Shown here: positions 1-10,868 of the stretch, piece by piece
Layout of the letters: every line of letters starts with the position of its first letter
How positions within the stretch are numbered: position 1 is the first letter of the stretch
NCBI GenBank assembly: GCA_032871835.1
Contig: CM065300.1
Span: forward strand, 7,521,768 to 7,585,767
DNA length: 64,000 nt
From: Dipteronia dyeriana
Taxonomy: Eukaryota; Streptophyta; Magnoliopsida; Sapindales; Sapindaceae
Reading direction: 5' to 3'
Notes under the pieces: model-generated
Databases searched by the model: none
What the model was told of the DNA's origin: nothing
Seen by the model: the letters and a program-made list of their open reading frames with translations, nothing else
Translations under genes and position numbers: made by a program

Positions 1-690
1 TGCTGCTCTGGTTGGACTGTGAGAGTACAACCGAATTTTTGATATTATGTTGAATTTAATTTTTTCTAAATCAGTTTATTGATAAGGAAAGAATTAATTG
101 TTTTCCCTAAGTCAATGGTTTTAAATAAATGATAAGGAAAAATAAAAATTTTCATTTTTGATTAAGAAAATTAATTGAATTAAGGAAACAGTTGATTTCC
201 GTTTTGGATTCTGATACTTACTTGATCACTAAGTAATCAGAATCAATGATCAATTTTGGATTCTGATACTTACTTGATCACTAAGTGATCAGAATCAATG
301 ATCAATCAGGAATAAATCTTTTAGAAGATTATTCTTTAATTAAATTTCCTTTATCATTTAAAACGTAGTAATTAAGCAATTTTCAAATTGATCTCTTTGA
401 CTTTGGTTACATAAAAAAAAACCCTAGTCTACACTTCTAGAATTGAAATCATTCTTACACTCATGAAATAAGAAGTTTTTTTTTTTCTTCTCTTCTTCTC
501 GATTTTCTTCTTCAGTGCATGGTAAGTTCGAACCTAATTTGAGTTCGAACCTAATTTGAGTTCGCTGAGAGTGGTTGTGCTTCGCACTTCCACTGTTGAA
601 TCGTTGTATCCTGGGAGACAATCGCTATACACATTCGGTGTTATATACGGCGAAATTGTCTTAAGGACATCGTGTGAAACACATGCATCG
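1..690 (+). repeat. Dispersed LTR-like repeat family, copy 1
   Basis: This stretch shares long blocks with 31475-32112, including the segments around GTGAGAGTACA, AGTTCGCTGAGAGTGG, CGTTGTATCCTGG and CGGCGAAATTGTCTTAAGG. Both copies lie on the plus strand. The shared text reads like an LTR or leader of a retroelement, but no coding domain is attached and no TG...CA ends can be fixed because the window starts inside it. It also holds two small tandem duplications (202-305 and an 18-bp doubling near 531-565). The family name is unknown to me. Confidence 0.55.
202..305. repeat. 52-bp tandem duplication with an internal hairpin
   Basis: Two nearly identical 52-bp units lie head to tail (202-253 and 254-305), each starting TTTTGGATTCTGATAC. 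Within each unit GATTCTGATACTT is partly complementary to AAGTGATCAGAATC, so each unit can fold into a short stem. The units differ at about one position, so the duplication looks recent relative to the surrounding repeat. Confidence 0.8.
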
Positions 691-884
691 ATTCCCTAAC
701 GTTTTATTTTTGTTTGTTGTGTTCTGCAGATTCGAACAAGATTGTTTTTACGTATTACAAACAACAATCTTAAGATATTTTTCGTTTTTTAATCCATCTT
801 TTTCTAAAAATGTTTTCTACAAAAAGAACTTTCTGGTTTTGGTTTCTGGTTTAGATCGTGACAAACTTGGAACTAAAAGGATTT

Positions 885-1080
885 GTGGAAATTGGGTCTG
901 CTTCCAGACACTGATTAAAAAAAACGGTGGAAATCGGGTTTAATTTTAGACACTGATTTCAGATAATAATCTGATTTAATTTTTAGAAAATCGGGTCTAT
1001 TAATAGACACTGATTTGGAAATCAATTGCGATTTCAACTGGGTAATCGGGTCTGTAATACCAGACACTGATTGTGATTTT
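885..1080 (+). repeat. Degenerate tandem motif array (GGGTCT...AGACACTGATT)
   Basis: Four imperfect copies of a motif built as (A)ATCGGGTCT, a short spacer, then AGACACTGATT are seen near 890, 930, 988 and 1045, at intervals of about 40-57 bp. GGGTCT and AGAC are partly complementary, so each copy can form a weak stem. There is no ORF support. The array sits just 3' of the LTR-like repeat and may belong to the same element. Confidence 0.6.
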
Positions 1081-2299
1081 AATTGTGAAATCTAGAAGCA
1101 ATTATTGATTCACCGGTTTGATATCAACTGATTGATATCGGTACTGTCATATAATATATATGATATTTGTGTGATTCTAATAGTATATCGATTGTACATA
1201 CGAATTGTGTAAATCCTTGATATTTTAGAGATATAGAATTGTACTTTATATCTGAAACAATCGTTAAAAGGATTATATCTTTATATAATCAGGTACAACC
1301 AGTTTATATATATACGAGTATATATATATATATTAAGTTCACTTAATCTTAAGTATTGACACTGGTTTTCAAATCATTTTATTGATTAATATGTATGTGC
1401 TATATATATTGTTGATATATATTAACATACAATTATATCGATTGATATATTAGTATGTTGTACTGATATGTGTGAAACTAAATAATACAAAATTTTGGTC
1501 AATCAAAAGACAGTATTATTGTTTGATATCAGTGTTAAATATCAATTGGAATAAATTGATTATATTATTATATAATCTTACCAATTAGCAGCACTGTTTT
1601 ATAAATATACATATTATATTTAAAGTACTAGAATAGTGTTTGATACACTATATTTGATATATCAGTTATTGATATATTTTTATAAATACTATGAGGTGAA
1701 GAGTTTGGGTTTCCGTTCAAGAGATGTTCGATGATTGCATTGCTTATCAGTCCAGCAATGATAAATCAAGCACTCATTCTTTAGTCTCTACTTTTGTCAA
1801 TTTTATTTTGACTGGTTCATCTCTTTGTTTTGTGTTGGTTTGTTACGTTGTGCTGCTTGCTTTTGTGGCCTCCCTAGTCACTCGTTTGTTGTGTCCTCCT
1901 TTGTGTTGTTGCCTGTTTTTGGTTCTCCTGGGCGTCAAGTTTTTAACCTTTAATAAATTGCTGCAGTTTCAAAAAAAAAATGGAAATCAAACTCTGAAAA
2001 TAGGAAAAAAAAATTATGTTTCAAAAAAAAAAATTCTTTTCTTTTTGGATTTTTAGTTGAGTTAAAAAAATTATTGAGTAAAAAATAATTTTAAATATAT
2101 TTTTCTAGAATTTTTATATATATATATATATATATTTATATTTATTATTATTTTATTTTTCTTTTGATGGTGATGATCGAGCGTCGGTGGCATTTGAGAA
2201 AAAAAAATTGATTTCAAATTTGGTTGAACTTGACAACTGAAAAACTTTATCAATAATGTTACTTGCCTAAATTCTGTTTCTAAATCTGGTGTCCAAATG
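1081..2299. other. AT-rich spacer with possible LINE 3' tail
   Basis: No gene is supported. 1081-1700 is TA-rich (many ATATAT and GATATATC words). 1724-1985 has a higher T/G content and ends in TTTAATAAATTGCTGCAG followed by a run of A at about 1971-1980, which resembles the polyadenylated 3' end of a plant LINE or a processed transcript. The 110-codon open frame there is hydrophobic, low in complexity and matches no family I recognise. A (TA)n run lies at about 2115-2136. Confidence 0.35.
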
Positions 2300-3425
2300 A
2301 TGTGGCATCACTGTAATCCATTCATTAAATTGTATTAGATTTGAATGATTTAAATAAATAGATTATAGTATTTCACATCATTTAAGCACCAGATTTGGGT
2401 ACCAAATTTGGACAAAGTAGCATTACTCAAACCATGATGGTAATGTTGGAGGTGATGCTAATGATGGAGGGTTTAATGGTGTGTGAGAAAAAAATTATTT
2501 TGAAAACAGAAGAAGATATTTTAGGGTTTGTGTTGATGTTGATTTTTAGATCGTATAAAATCTACCACGCATCCAACAAATTGATGGGAATTTATAATCT
2601 AATCGCAAAGCAAGAAAGAAAATTTATCATGTAAAACACGTGATTTTACATGGGTTGTCGGAGACGGTGAGGAAGAATCTTCAATATATCTCTTGCACTT
2701 TTTGTATATTTCGCACTAACTCTATTAATATTATTTTAAGGTCTATTTATATGTGTATAGAACTCTAATTCTCAACATGCATATAATGAAAGTTGACGAG
2801 ATTTGATAGGACACTAACTTATCAGAGTCGTCTTTATCCTCTTTTCCATTTTGTATATCTTGCGTACTAAATGAATTTAATTTCTTGCTAGATTTGAACT
2901 CTGGTATCTATAAAAAATTTGTTTTCCTATCATAATGTACTTCGAGACGCCTTGTTTGAATAAGACTCTTTTTCTATGTATTTGAGTCGTGATTGTTCTA
3001 AACACAATGTCTTTCACGTGTCGTTTTACCGACTGTCTATCTAACCCGACCAAATCTCATTTACCTCGATCGGTTACTTAATCTCGACCGGACGTCTTGA
3101 CCCGATCGATCTAGTTATTCCAATCAGGTTATCTTCGCCCGATCGTCTGGATAAAACTGACTGAGTCTTGAAATCATCTATTGGTCAACATAGGTTGGTT
3201 GTCGCTGACTATTGATGATGTAGCATATATGATCACTGTATTTCCTAGTAATCCTGCTAACCTGTCAGTTTTCTCCAAATTTTACCGATAATAGTCTGTA
3301 AAACAGGAAAAAAAACACAAAAGTGGAAAAAAAAACTAAATATGGAAAAAAAAACTTGTTTTCATAAATAAATTGTTTGGAGTGTTTTTGGAATTTTAGT
3401 AATTTTAATTTGTGAAAATTGTGAG

Positions 3426-4525
3426 AAATGTCACCTTTTTTGGTGAGTTGTAGTGATATCACATGTTTAATAAGTCAAGTTTAAAAGGCTCCTATTATGG
3501 TGAACTACCCATATTGTCCTTAAATAATCAATTTTAAATTCTCTTTGTACTTCCATATCCACACTTTGATCACTGAAAGTAGTAACTCCTCCCTCCCTCT
3601 CTCTCCAAAAAACTTATCTGAATATCGATCTACAATTTGTCTGAATATCGATCTATAATTTGTCTAAACATGATCTAGTTGTTTTGATAAGTTTATGAGC
3701 TGTTGTGTATGTATCAGAGATTTTGTTACATTGGTTCGAGCTTTTTTTTGATATGTTTACAAGCTATTTTGTAATTGGTCTGAATATATTTTTTAATTTG
3801 TCTGAGCTTTTTTACATTAGTATAAGCATTTTTAAACTGCTGCAAACAAGTTTATAATTTTCGACAAAAAAGCTCAAACCCTTAAAAAAAAAAACTCGAG
3901 CTCTTAAGAAAAAAACTAGATCCCTTTATAAAAAAAAGCTAGATGCTTTACAAAAAAAAGTTCGATCAAATAAATAAAAAACTCAATTCTTAACAAAAAA
4001 AGTTTAATCCCTTACAAAAAAAAGCTCGATCCTTAACAAAAAAAGCTCTATCCCTTACAAAAAAAAAAGCTCGATCCCTTTAGAAAAAAGCTTGATCCCT
4101 CACAAAAAAAAGCTCGATCTCTTACACAAAATGCTCGATCATGTACAAAAAAACTCGATCTCTTTTAAAAAAAGCTCGGACGTGTTTCAAAATGATTTAA
4201 AAATCATGATATTCATCAACACACAACAGATCAAATAAATAAAAAAAGCTCCGGGGGCACTGCCCCCCTTCCCTTGAGCTGACCTGGCAACTCGACCCTC
4301 GAATGCGTCTGCGTAGCGCTATTCCATCGTCGTTCAAATGTTGTCTGGGTTTCAACGAGACTTTCTCTCTCTACTTCACAACTCTGTCAATGTAAAATGA
4401 ATGAAAGAAATCTGATGTAGAACAACTATTTGGGGTATTTTTTGTCTGTTCACCATAATTGATGTCTTTTAAACATAAGTTATTAAAGTAGTGACAGTGT
4501 TACCACCATCAAAAAGTGTCATTTA
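3426..4525. mobile_element. Non-autonomous TIR element (MULE-like), copy 1
   Basis: The ends form long imperfect inverted repeats of about 90-95 bp. The left end reads AAATGTCACC...TTTAATAAGTCAAGTTTAAAAGG...TATGGTGAAC, and the reverse complement of the right end reads AAATGACACT...TTTAATAACTTATGTTTAAAAG...TATGGTGAAC. The length of about 1.1 kb and the long TIRs suit a Mutator-type non-autonomous element. I could not find a convincing 9-bp target duplication, so the class is inferred. The interior is mostly the A-rich minisatellite. The second copy at 38301-39496 sits in the duplicated segment. Confidence 0.6.
3865..4190. repeat. Minisatellite, A-run plus GCTCGATCCCTTAC units
   Basis: About 14 imperfect units of roughly 20-24 bp are seen, each an A6-A8 run followed by (A)GCTCGATC and CC(C)TTAC or a close variant. 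The array is mirrored in the paralogous segment at about 38750-39115, where copy number and individual units differ, so the array has changed length since the segmental duplication. Confidence 0.85.
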
Positions 4526-5071
4526 TTTTTTGAATCCTTTTAATTCAGACTAAAATTGCTATTAATAAAAAAATTAAAATTAAGTTTAAATAGAAAATTA
4601 ATGGATTATCAATGGTATTTCTCTTAATTATAAAATGATTGATTTAGTGAATCTGAATTGAATGCGTAGATGGTGGATTACCAATTATGATGTAATGAAT
4701 CAAAGGCTTATACATTTAATTAAATTACTACCAAGAATTGCAGTGATGCTGGAATCAAATCTGGGCAATGTAATCTTCTTGAGAATGGTATAAAAGACTA
4801 GAGAAGCTATAAAAACTCTGAAGAGAAATACACTTTGATCAAGTGACCATGTTGATTGAACATTTCGATTGGCTCTGATTTAATTATAGTTGTACTGCAA
4901 CTCACTAGAAATGCAATCATTGTACATTATTGTGTAGTACAGTGTACATATAGTACAAGTTGTAGTACTGAATCGATCTTCAATCTGATCCCCTTGACAG
5001 TTGAACCTGAATCCAAGTTGTCTATATAAGAAGCTTTGGTTTTTTCTTCACACAACAATCAATCAATCAAA

Positions 5072-5198
5072 AATGTAGGTTGCTTTTCCTACTCTTCTCC
5101 TTCCTTTCTACCTTTTTACTCTCGAGTTCCATCCAGCACCCACTAGACCCTCTAACCCCGCCGAGTTCATCTTAGTTTGAACCATTGTTAAAAATGCA
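5072..5198 (+). pseudogene. CuAO first-exon fragment (plus strand)
   Basis: The sequence encodes a recognisable CuAO N-terminus, a hydrophobic leader then [15 protein letters not shown], closely matching the start of gene A ([16 protein letters not shown]). It is dead: the ATG is directly followed by TAG because about 23 bp of leader sequence are missing relative to the fragments at 22949 and 32312, and another stop follows AEFILV. Only about the first 45 codons survive. The same broken exon is present in the segmental copy at 40152-40279, so it was already defective before that duplication. Confidence 0.85.
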
Positions 5199-5254
5199 TA
5201 TCCTAGCTCCGCGTACCCACAACCTGACTTTCCGGCATGAGTAGTAGAGTGGGA

Positions 5255-5377
5255 AGATAGAAAGGGAGGGTAATTAGATGGTCTAGTTAGTGGATGTTTG
5301 ATGGAGCTTGAGAGTGGGAAGATAGAAAGGGAGGAGAAGAGTAGCAGAGCAACACTTTTGAGAACTTTCAATGACAT
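5255..5377 (-). pseudogene. Inverted CuAO first-exon fragment
   Basis: On the minus strand this codes for a signal-peptide-like start (MSLKVLKSVALLLFSSLS) followed by FPLSSSIKHPL, clearly related to the CuAO N-terminus of gene A. Homology fades after about 40 residues, where the downstream frame reads the antisense of the plus-strand fragment at 5072-5198. The two fragments therefore face each other as an imperfect inverted repeat separated by about 60-110 bp. There is no downstream CuAO exon. Confidence 0.75.
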
Positions 5378-5741
5378 GCACCTGGATTGTTAATCAATAG
5401 TCTAACCATAATTATGTAAAAATATCAGACAAAACTTCAAGGATGGGTTTAATTATCGAATGATTTATGAATTTGATAATTGAAATGATGTGTGCAGGTA
5501 CCGGCTCTACTTCTTGATAAATAAGGCGGTTTAAAGCATCCCGGCTAAGTTGGCACCCAAAGATATGATACTAGAGCATCACATTTTGTATTCGACATTA
5601 TGAGCCTCATTTTGTTATTAATGTTTCATTACAATTTATAATTGTAGCTTGAGAATGATATAAAAGACTAAAAGAAAAAGAAAAGAACACTTGTAACTGC
5701 AATTGGATATATTGCTTACATTCATAAGAACAAAAATGATT
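5378..5741. other. Spacer without supported gene
   Basis: AT-rich spacer between the CuAO fragments and the decayed kinase gene. TTGAGAATGATATAAAAGACTA at about 5650 resembles sequence at 4775-4795 upstream of the CuAO fragment, so part of this spacer may also be duplicated CuAO-flank DNA. No ORF or repeat end could be fixed. Confidence 0.4.
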
Positions 5742-8083
5742 TCACATATGATCATGAATCAAAGGTGGAATCCCAACTTCCAGAGTTCCTTCCAGCATCT
5801 GCACCACTCTGTTCATGGAAGGCCTCATAATTGGGTCTGGATTAATGCACCATAACCCCACCATAGCCATTCTCTCAAACCTCTGAAAATCACTCAATGC
5901 TTCAGGATCATGACTCACCACCATCTCAAGCTTTCCAGAGATCACACAGCTCACTACCCAACCAGGAAGAAACAGATCATCCTCTTCGCTCTCTTCCTCG
6001 ACTCGATCCAATTCTATGTGCCTTCTCCCACATATAATCTCCAGCAACATCACTCCGTAACTATAAATATCCACTTTTGTAGTTACTGGCACGTTCCTGA
6101 GCCATTCAGGCGCTATATATCCTGCCGTTCCTCTTAAATTAGTATCTGTTCTTGTTTGGTCTTTGTTTAACAGCTTGGACAGTCCAAAATCTGAAATCTT
6201 GGCTGTGTAGTTCCTGTCAAGTAAAATATTCTCTGGCTTGATATTGCAGTGGATGATCTGTGTATGGCATTCGTCGTGCAAATAGAGCAGGCCTCTTGCC
6301 ATACCAAGAGCCATGTCAACTCTCTGCACCCAACCTCAACTCTCTGCACCCAACCAGGACTCTCTACCTTGTTAAATAGAAAGTTGGAAGCGTCATGTTT
6401 GACATGAACTCGTAAACTAGTAAGTGTTGATTGTTTTCAATGCAAAAACCCAATAGCCTTACTAGATTTTTGTGATGAGTCCTGCCGATTATTTTGAGTT
6501 CTGTCATGAATTCTTCTCTGAATTTTTCAATATCTTTCTCCAGTTGCTTCACCGCAATCTCAATCTGGGTATTGTTCAATAATAGAATACCTTTGTAAAC
6601 TTTTCCTGAAGATCCTCTGCCCAGAGCCTTATTAAACCCATTTTGTTGCTTCTTGCAGTTCCTGGAATGTGAATTCTCTAAAGTTTATTCCAATGGCCTT
6701 TCCAGTTAGAGTACTTCCTTTTAATGAATCTTTGAGCTACAGGATTATAGTAGATGGCAGTGACTCCAAACAGGAAAGCAAGGGTAGCACTAATTATAGA
6801 ACCAATCTCTAGAAATGCCCGAGAGTTAAATTTCTTCTTGTTTGTTGGTTTTTCAATGTCAGGATTGCCCGTCTTGATTGGCACCTTGATCAGTGCCATT
6901 ATCCCTTTGGTAGAAACACTATTTTTTGCATTTACCAGAGGCGTTCTCTTTTTGCGACATGTTGAATTAACACAGTAAGCAGCCAAGCTGTAGCAATTGT
7001 CCATGATAGCCTTCTTGCACTCTTCCATGTCTACATGATCTACCTGGCCCAAATCTCCAAGGGAGTCGGACACAAAATCGGCATCTTCGATTAACTCCAC
7101 TGTATAATTATCCCTGGAATTTTCCGCAGAGTAATTCATCACAGTTTCATGGCGACACCCTTCGAACACATTGTCAGGATCCAGAGGGGTGTGGCCTGGT
7201 AAGTAATTACATGTCTCTGTCTCATTATCAGGTGAAGAGAACATACCATATACACCGCAAATGGAATTAGCTGTGCAGGGTTCATCGAAGGGACTCCACA
7301 CTAGAGTCCAATTGCTGCCATTTTTGTAGTGAACAAATTGTTGGAAATTGCCATGATCGTTGATAGTTGCTCGATGATAGTAGTCTTCGGCTGGGGTTGG
7401 GATGTTTCTTGTCAAAGAGTAAATATTGTCGTTAGAGCTGTTGACAATGTACAAAAAACCACTGGGACTAAATACCAGGCTCCGATTTTCCCCTTGAGTA
7501 TCGGTTAACCAATAGCCAGGATCCACGAAGCGATAGGCAGAAAGCACCAGTTTCCGATCAAAAGATTGCATTTCCGACATGTAATTTCCTGTTGAGTAAT
7601 CTATAGTTCCCTTTGAATTGGAGAAGAGCCTTTGGCCTTTAGCTAGAACTTGTCCTCGTAAGATTGTGTCTGTTGGAGAACCAAAGCTCTGCCAGATGAG
7701 AGCTGAATTGGGGTCTTTCAAAACAAAATTGTCATCATCTTTCATGAGGCCAAAACTTGCGGCAACTCCACTGCCTATTGAACGAACAATACCATTGAAG
7801 TAATTGAGTAAAAGACGGCCAGCATCCGTTAGTTGGACTGTGGATCGAGCTTCTGCTCTGCTGTCCAAACAAGTGTTTTTGCTGGTATTTTATGAAACCA
7901 AATTCCTGCAAGGTAGAGCCCACCAGAGACGGGGTAGAACCCGAATGCATAATCACCGGAGGGGGAGAGCCAGGAAGCAGTGATGCTATTACCTAAGCCT
8001 ATATTTGAAGATATTTGGCCATGAAGACCATACAAGTTCACAAGTAGAGCCAGAACACAGGGAAGTAGTGTCCTAACATCCAT
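5742..8083 (-). pseudogene. G-type lectin receptor-like kinase pseudogene (copy of gene E)
   Basis: This is a near-complete but broken copy of the receptor kinase at 53528-55882. The order on the minus strand is signal peptide (MDVRTLLPCVLALLVNLYG), bulb-lectin domain, S-locus/EGF-like region, membrane span (ALIKV...SATLAFLFGVTAIYY), then kinase. Lesions: a deletion of about 13 bp near 7850 removes the AANRD-type lectin motif and shifts frame; single-base indels near 6660-6710 shift frame at the juxtamembrane region; a 19-bp tandem duplication at about 6319-6357 breaks the kinase N-lobe. The catalytic loop reads HCNIKPEN instead of HCDIKPEN, so the proton-acceptor Asp is Asn. Upstream DNA to about 8200 also matches gene E's promoter region, including a TATAAA-type box, so this is a DNA-level duplication rather than a retrocopy. 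Confidence 0.92.
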
Positions 8084-8235
8084 TGTAAATTTCATGAACT
8101 CAGACAAAAAGACACAGGTTTATAGATGATGAACGGATATATCAGTCATTATCAGAGACAATTGATGAAAAACTGGGGAAGGTTCCATAAGACCAAGAAA
8201 ATTTCTTGCACCACAGGAGCCGTCAGCCAACGTCA

Positions 8236-8642
8236 GTAAGCTCGTAAACCAGAAGGCGGTGTTTGTGCCCATTACAAAAACCTATCAGGCGTACAAGATT
8301 CTTATGATGTGTAAGACCAATAACTTGGACTTCAGTCAAGAAATCCTTGTCGCCTTGTTCAATCACCTTCTCCAGTTTCTTCACAGCAACTTCAACCTCT
8401 TCACCATCCAAGGTTAAAACACCAGCATAGACAGTACTAAATCCTCCACGACCAATTCTGTTCTTGAAATCATTTGTCGCTTCACGCAACTCTTGGAATG
8501 AAAATGCCTTCAAATTTATCTCTACGGGCTTTGGAGTTTGTTGTGCATGTATATAAGGCTGAGTGAGAGGGTGGTTATAAACAACTGTTATTCCAAAAAT
8601 TAAAGCCAATATTGAGCACGATAAAAGACTTGCTAATAAGAC
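8236..8642 (-). pseudogene. Receptor kinase fragment (copy of gene D)
   Basis: The minus-strand frame ([18 protein letters not shown]... to ...RLLVYEL) is almost identical to residues about 435-566 of gene D (50206-52572): membrane span, juxtamembrane segment, glycine loop [16 protein letters not shown] lysine and alphaC region. It stops abruptly in the hinge, before the catalytic loop, and the lectin ectodomain is missing. It sits upstream of the gene E copy in the same order as D then E at 50-56 kb, so both derive from one inverted duplication of the D-E block, followed by deletion. Confidence 0.9.
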
Positions 8643-8688
8643 ATGTGTAGATTAATTCGAATACGATCCAATTATAAATATTTAGTCC

Positions 8689-8930
8689 AGATTAATGGGA
8701 TGGTATTCCACTCCACTCCACTCCACTGACCACTCTCTAATAGATGTGGGTAAAAGTACTCACTGTTCTAGACAATATATGTCTATCTACAGTGAGTCAA
8801 AAACTCCACAAAGATTAGAGGGAATAAACCACTCTCTGATAAATATGGGTAAAAGTACTCACTGTGCTAGACAATATCTGTCTATCTACAGTGAGTCAAA
8901 AACTCCACAAATATCAGAGGGGAGAAAGTA
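8689..8930. repeat. Tandem duplication (about 95 bp) with internal inverted repeats
   Basis: Two copies of a unit of about 95 bp are seen (about 8727-8822 and 8827-8924), each containing CACTCTCTRATARATRTGGG, ACTCACTGT and ACAGTGAGT. ACTCACTGT and ACAGTGAGT are reverse complements flanking TAGACAATATMTGTCTA, itself a near palindrome, so each unit can form a stem of about 20 bp. A 108-codon ORF crosses both units but is repeat-derived and matches nothing I recognise. 8694-8713 also has a triple CCACT run. Confidence 0.75.
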
Positions 8931-9094
8931 TAAAAATAATAAACTTACCATAATTGGATCATATTTTCCATACCAACAGTATCACATTTGGCCCCAGCTA
9001 TATAAAATTAGCCAAACATAATTTAACTAAAAAATAACTATTTTATTTAAACTGAGAATTTGAGAACAAAAGAGAGAGAATTTCACAAATCTAA

Positions 9095-9365
9095 CATCAG
9101 ATTTGGATTCAAAACCTCAAAAATAGGGGGAAAGACCCTCTATTTATACAAAATAGGGGGGGAGACGCCCTATTTATACAAAATACGGATGAAAATTGAC
9201 CATCGGATGAATTTAGAATAGAGCGTCCAGATTTCGTCACGTCATCAGTGAACAGTGACAGTGAACAGTAACCCATCCATGAGTGAACAGTGACACATCC
9301 GAGAGTGAACAGTAACGCATCGTGAGTGAACAGTAAAAGTCAACTGTGAACAGTGAATAGTCAAA
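9095..9365. repeat. Short-repeat region with GTGAACAGT words
   Basis: 9115-9185 holds two copies of AAAATAGGGGG...CTATTTATAC. 9249-9357 holds about eight to nine copies of (A)GTGAACAGT(G/A)A with spacers of 5-15 bp. Such words are common in plant LTRs, but I cannot fix LTR ends here. No coding sequence is supported. Confidence 0.6.
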
Positions 9366-9950
9366 ATTACGAAAATTTTCTCCGTGGTCTTCCTAAGGTT
9401 TTTTTACATTTAAACTTCAAAACAATGTTTGTTTTACCATCTGACTTCTCCATGATTCTGGATTGATCAAATTACCTCTAAAATATAAAGAAAAATACAA
9501 AGAAAAATATACTGATTACTACACAACACATTTATTTAAACGAACGAACGAAATTATATCTGAATTGGGGAATTAATCATATTGGAAGTGTAAAATGATG
9601 ATATTATCCCTTAGTAAACATACAATTTTCAGTGTTAATCAACCGCTAGTTGCCATGAAAAAGGATGTGCTACTAATAGTGGGTCCATAATTTAAGCACG
9701 GGCATTGGTTATGCGGTGATACAAGGTGTGTGGTGGACAAGGATGTCGATGGTTGAACGAACTACCTAGGAAGCCTAACGTGAGGAGTTGCACCATAATT
9801 TTTTCAGCAAGGTAAATTTTGACATGTGGCGGTGAAATCTTAAGATGGTTGTTCCTAAGTGATTATACCTCGCGGTGGGTATGTTGATTCTCGGTATTGA
9901 GAGTTATAGTTGTGGATGAAGTTTTGGAAATTCTCACCATAAGGGAGGAT
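9366..9950 (+). other. Spacer, then probable 3' non-coding end of a Copia element
   Basis: No ORF is supported. The last 10 bases before 9951 (AAGGGAGGAT) look like a polypurine tract directly 5' of the LTR, so at least the right part of this interval is probably the 3' internal end of the same retroelement. The left border cannot be seen. Confidence 0.4.
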
Positions 9951-10868
9951 TGTTGGATATGGCTTGAATTTCCAATGGTTATCAAAAGGGATTCAACCAA
10001 TGCGGAGACTTCCTGGAGACGTGAGATACATTTGGAAGTATGAGATTGTGTTTGAGGGAGGTTTGAAGACTGAAAGAACTGAAGAAACGAATTCTGGTAG
10101 GTACTACGGCCTAGACCACGATACGAACATGTGCACATACCGTAACACAAGGAGCAGGTCAACTCCTGTAAGATCACGCGGCGTAGACCGCGACGGAGGA
10201 AAATGCACCAACCGCGGTATTCTGAGCTGTGGTCAACAGTGATCTGTGGTGTTGGGCGCGGGTGGCCAACCGCGATCCAAACCGCGGCAATGACGGATTT
10301 TTCCCATATCAAGAATGTTGCACGAAAATAGGAAAGATGTTTTCTCATGGAAGTTCTTGTGCTAATCGAAAAAGGAAAGAGTTTGTCTTCATGAAAAATA
10401 GGAAAGTCTTGTTACTTAAAAGAAAAGGATTTCTCTTAAACAATAAGACTTCTCATAAATAGGAAATAGTATTTATGTTGAATAAGTAATTCTTGTACGT
10501 TTAGAAGTAGGATTTCCTTTTGACTTTAACTCCCTGTAATTCATATAAATATACCATAATTGCTAGGCTATTGTAAGTGGTGGAACAAATTAGCAAATCT
10601 AGAGAGATATCAAGAGAGCATTGGGTGTAATTGGGTTTGGGGTATTTTAGAGAGAGAATCCTGAGTGTGGTTGTAAAAATTTACTACATAGTGGAACTTT
10701 CTCTTGTCGTCCTGATGGCCGTGGTTTTTTTCTGATTTGGGTTTCTACGTAAAATCTTTTTGTATTGTGTGTGTTTAGATTTATTCTCTTCCTCTTAATT
10801 ATTTCTTTCAACCATTATTTATGTTCGATCCGGCAAGCTTTCGCGTAGTGACGATTTATCCGCCAACA
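9951..10868 (+). mobile_element. LTR of a Copia-like retrotransposon (918 bp)
   Basis: The segment starts TGTTGG and ends CCAACA, a perfect 6-bp inverted terminal repeat typical of LTRs. It is preceded by a polypurine stretch (AAGGGAGGAT) and not followed by a tRNA primer site, so it reads as a 3' LTR of an element whose body is lost. The sequence contains a GC-rich part (10160-10290, several ACCGCGG words) and a promoter-like part near 10540-10560 (CATATAAATATACC). No target duplication is visible because the 5' side is internal element sequence. Confidence 0.7.

Larger units (their letters stand above)
2300..5198 (+). repeat. Segmental repeat I, copy 1 (about 2.9 kb)
   Basis: This segment is repeated in the same orientation at 37175-40279 with very high similarity over nearly its full length. 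It starts at ATGTGGCATCACTGTAATCC and ends inside a broken CuAO first exon. It contains a TIR element (3426-4525) with an A-rich minisatellite, and a stretch (4850-5070) similar to sequence 5' of other CuAO fragments in the window. Copy 1 carries about 53 extra bp near 4915-4967, rich in TGTAC/GTACA palindromes, that copy 2 lacks. No intact gene is present. Confidence 0.85.

Noticed and set aside
9863..10348. 161-codon minus-strand ORF
   Set aside because: It overlaps the plus-strand LTR (TGTTGG...CCAACA); composition and lack of known motif make it a chance frame.
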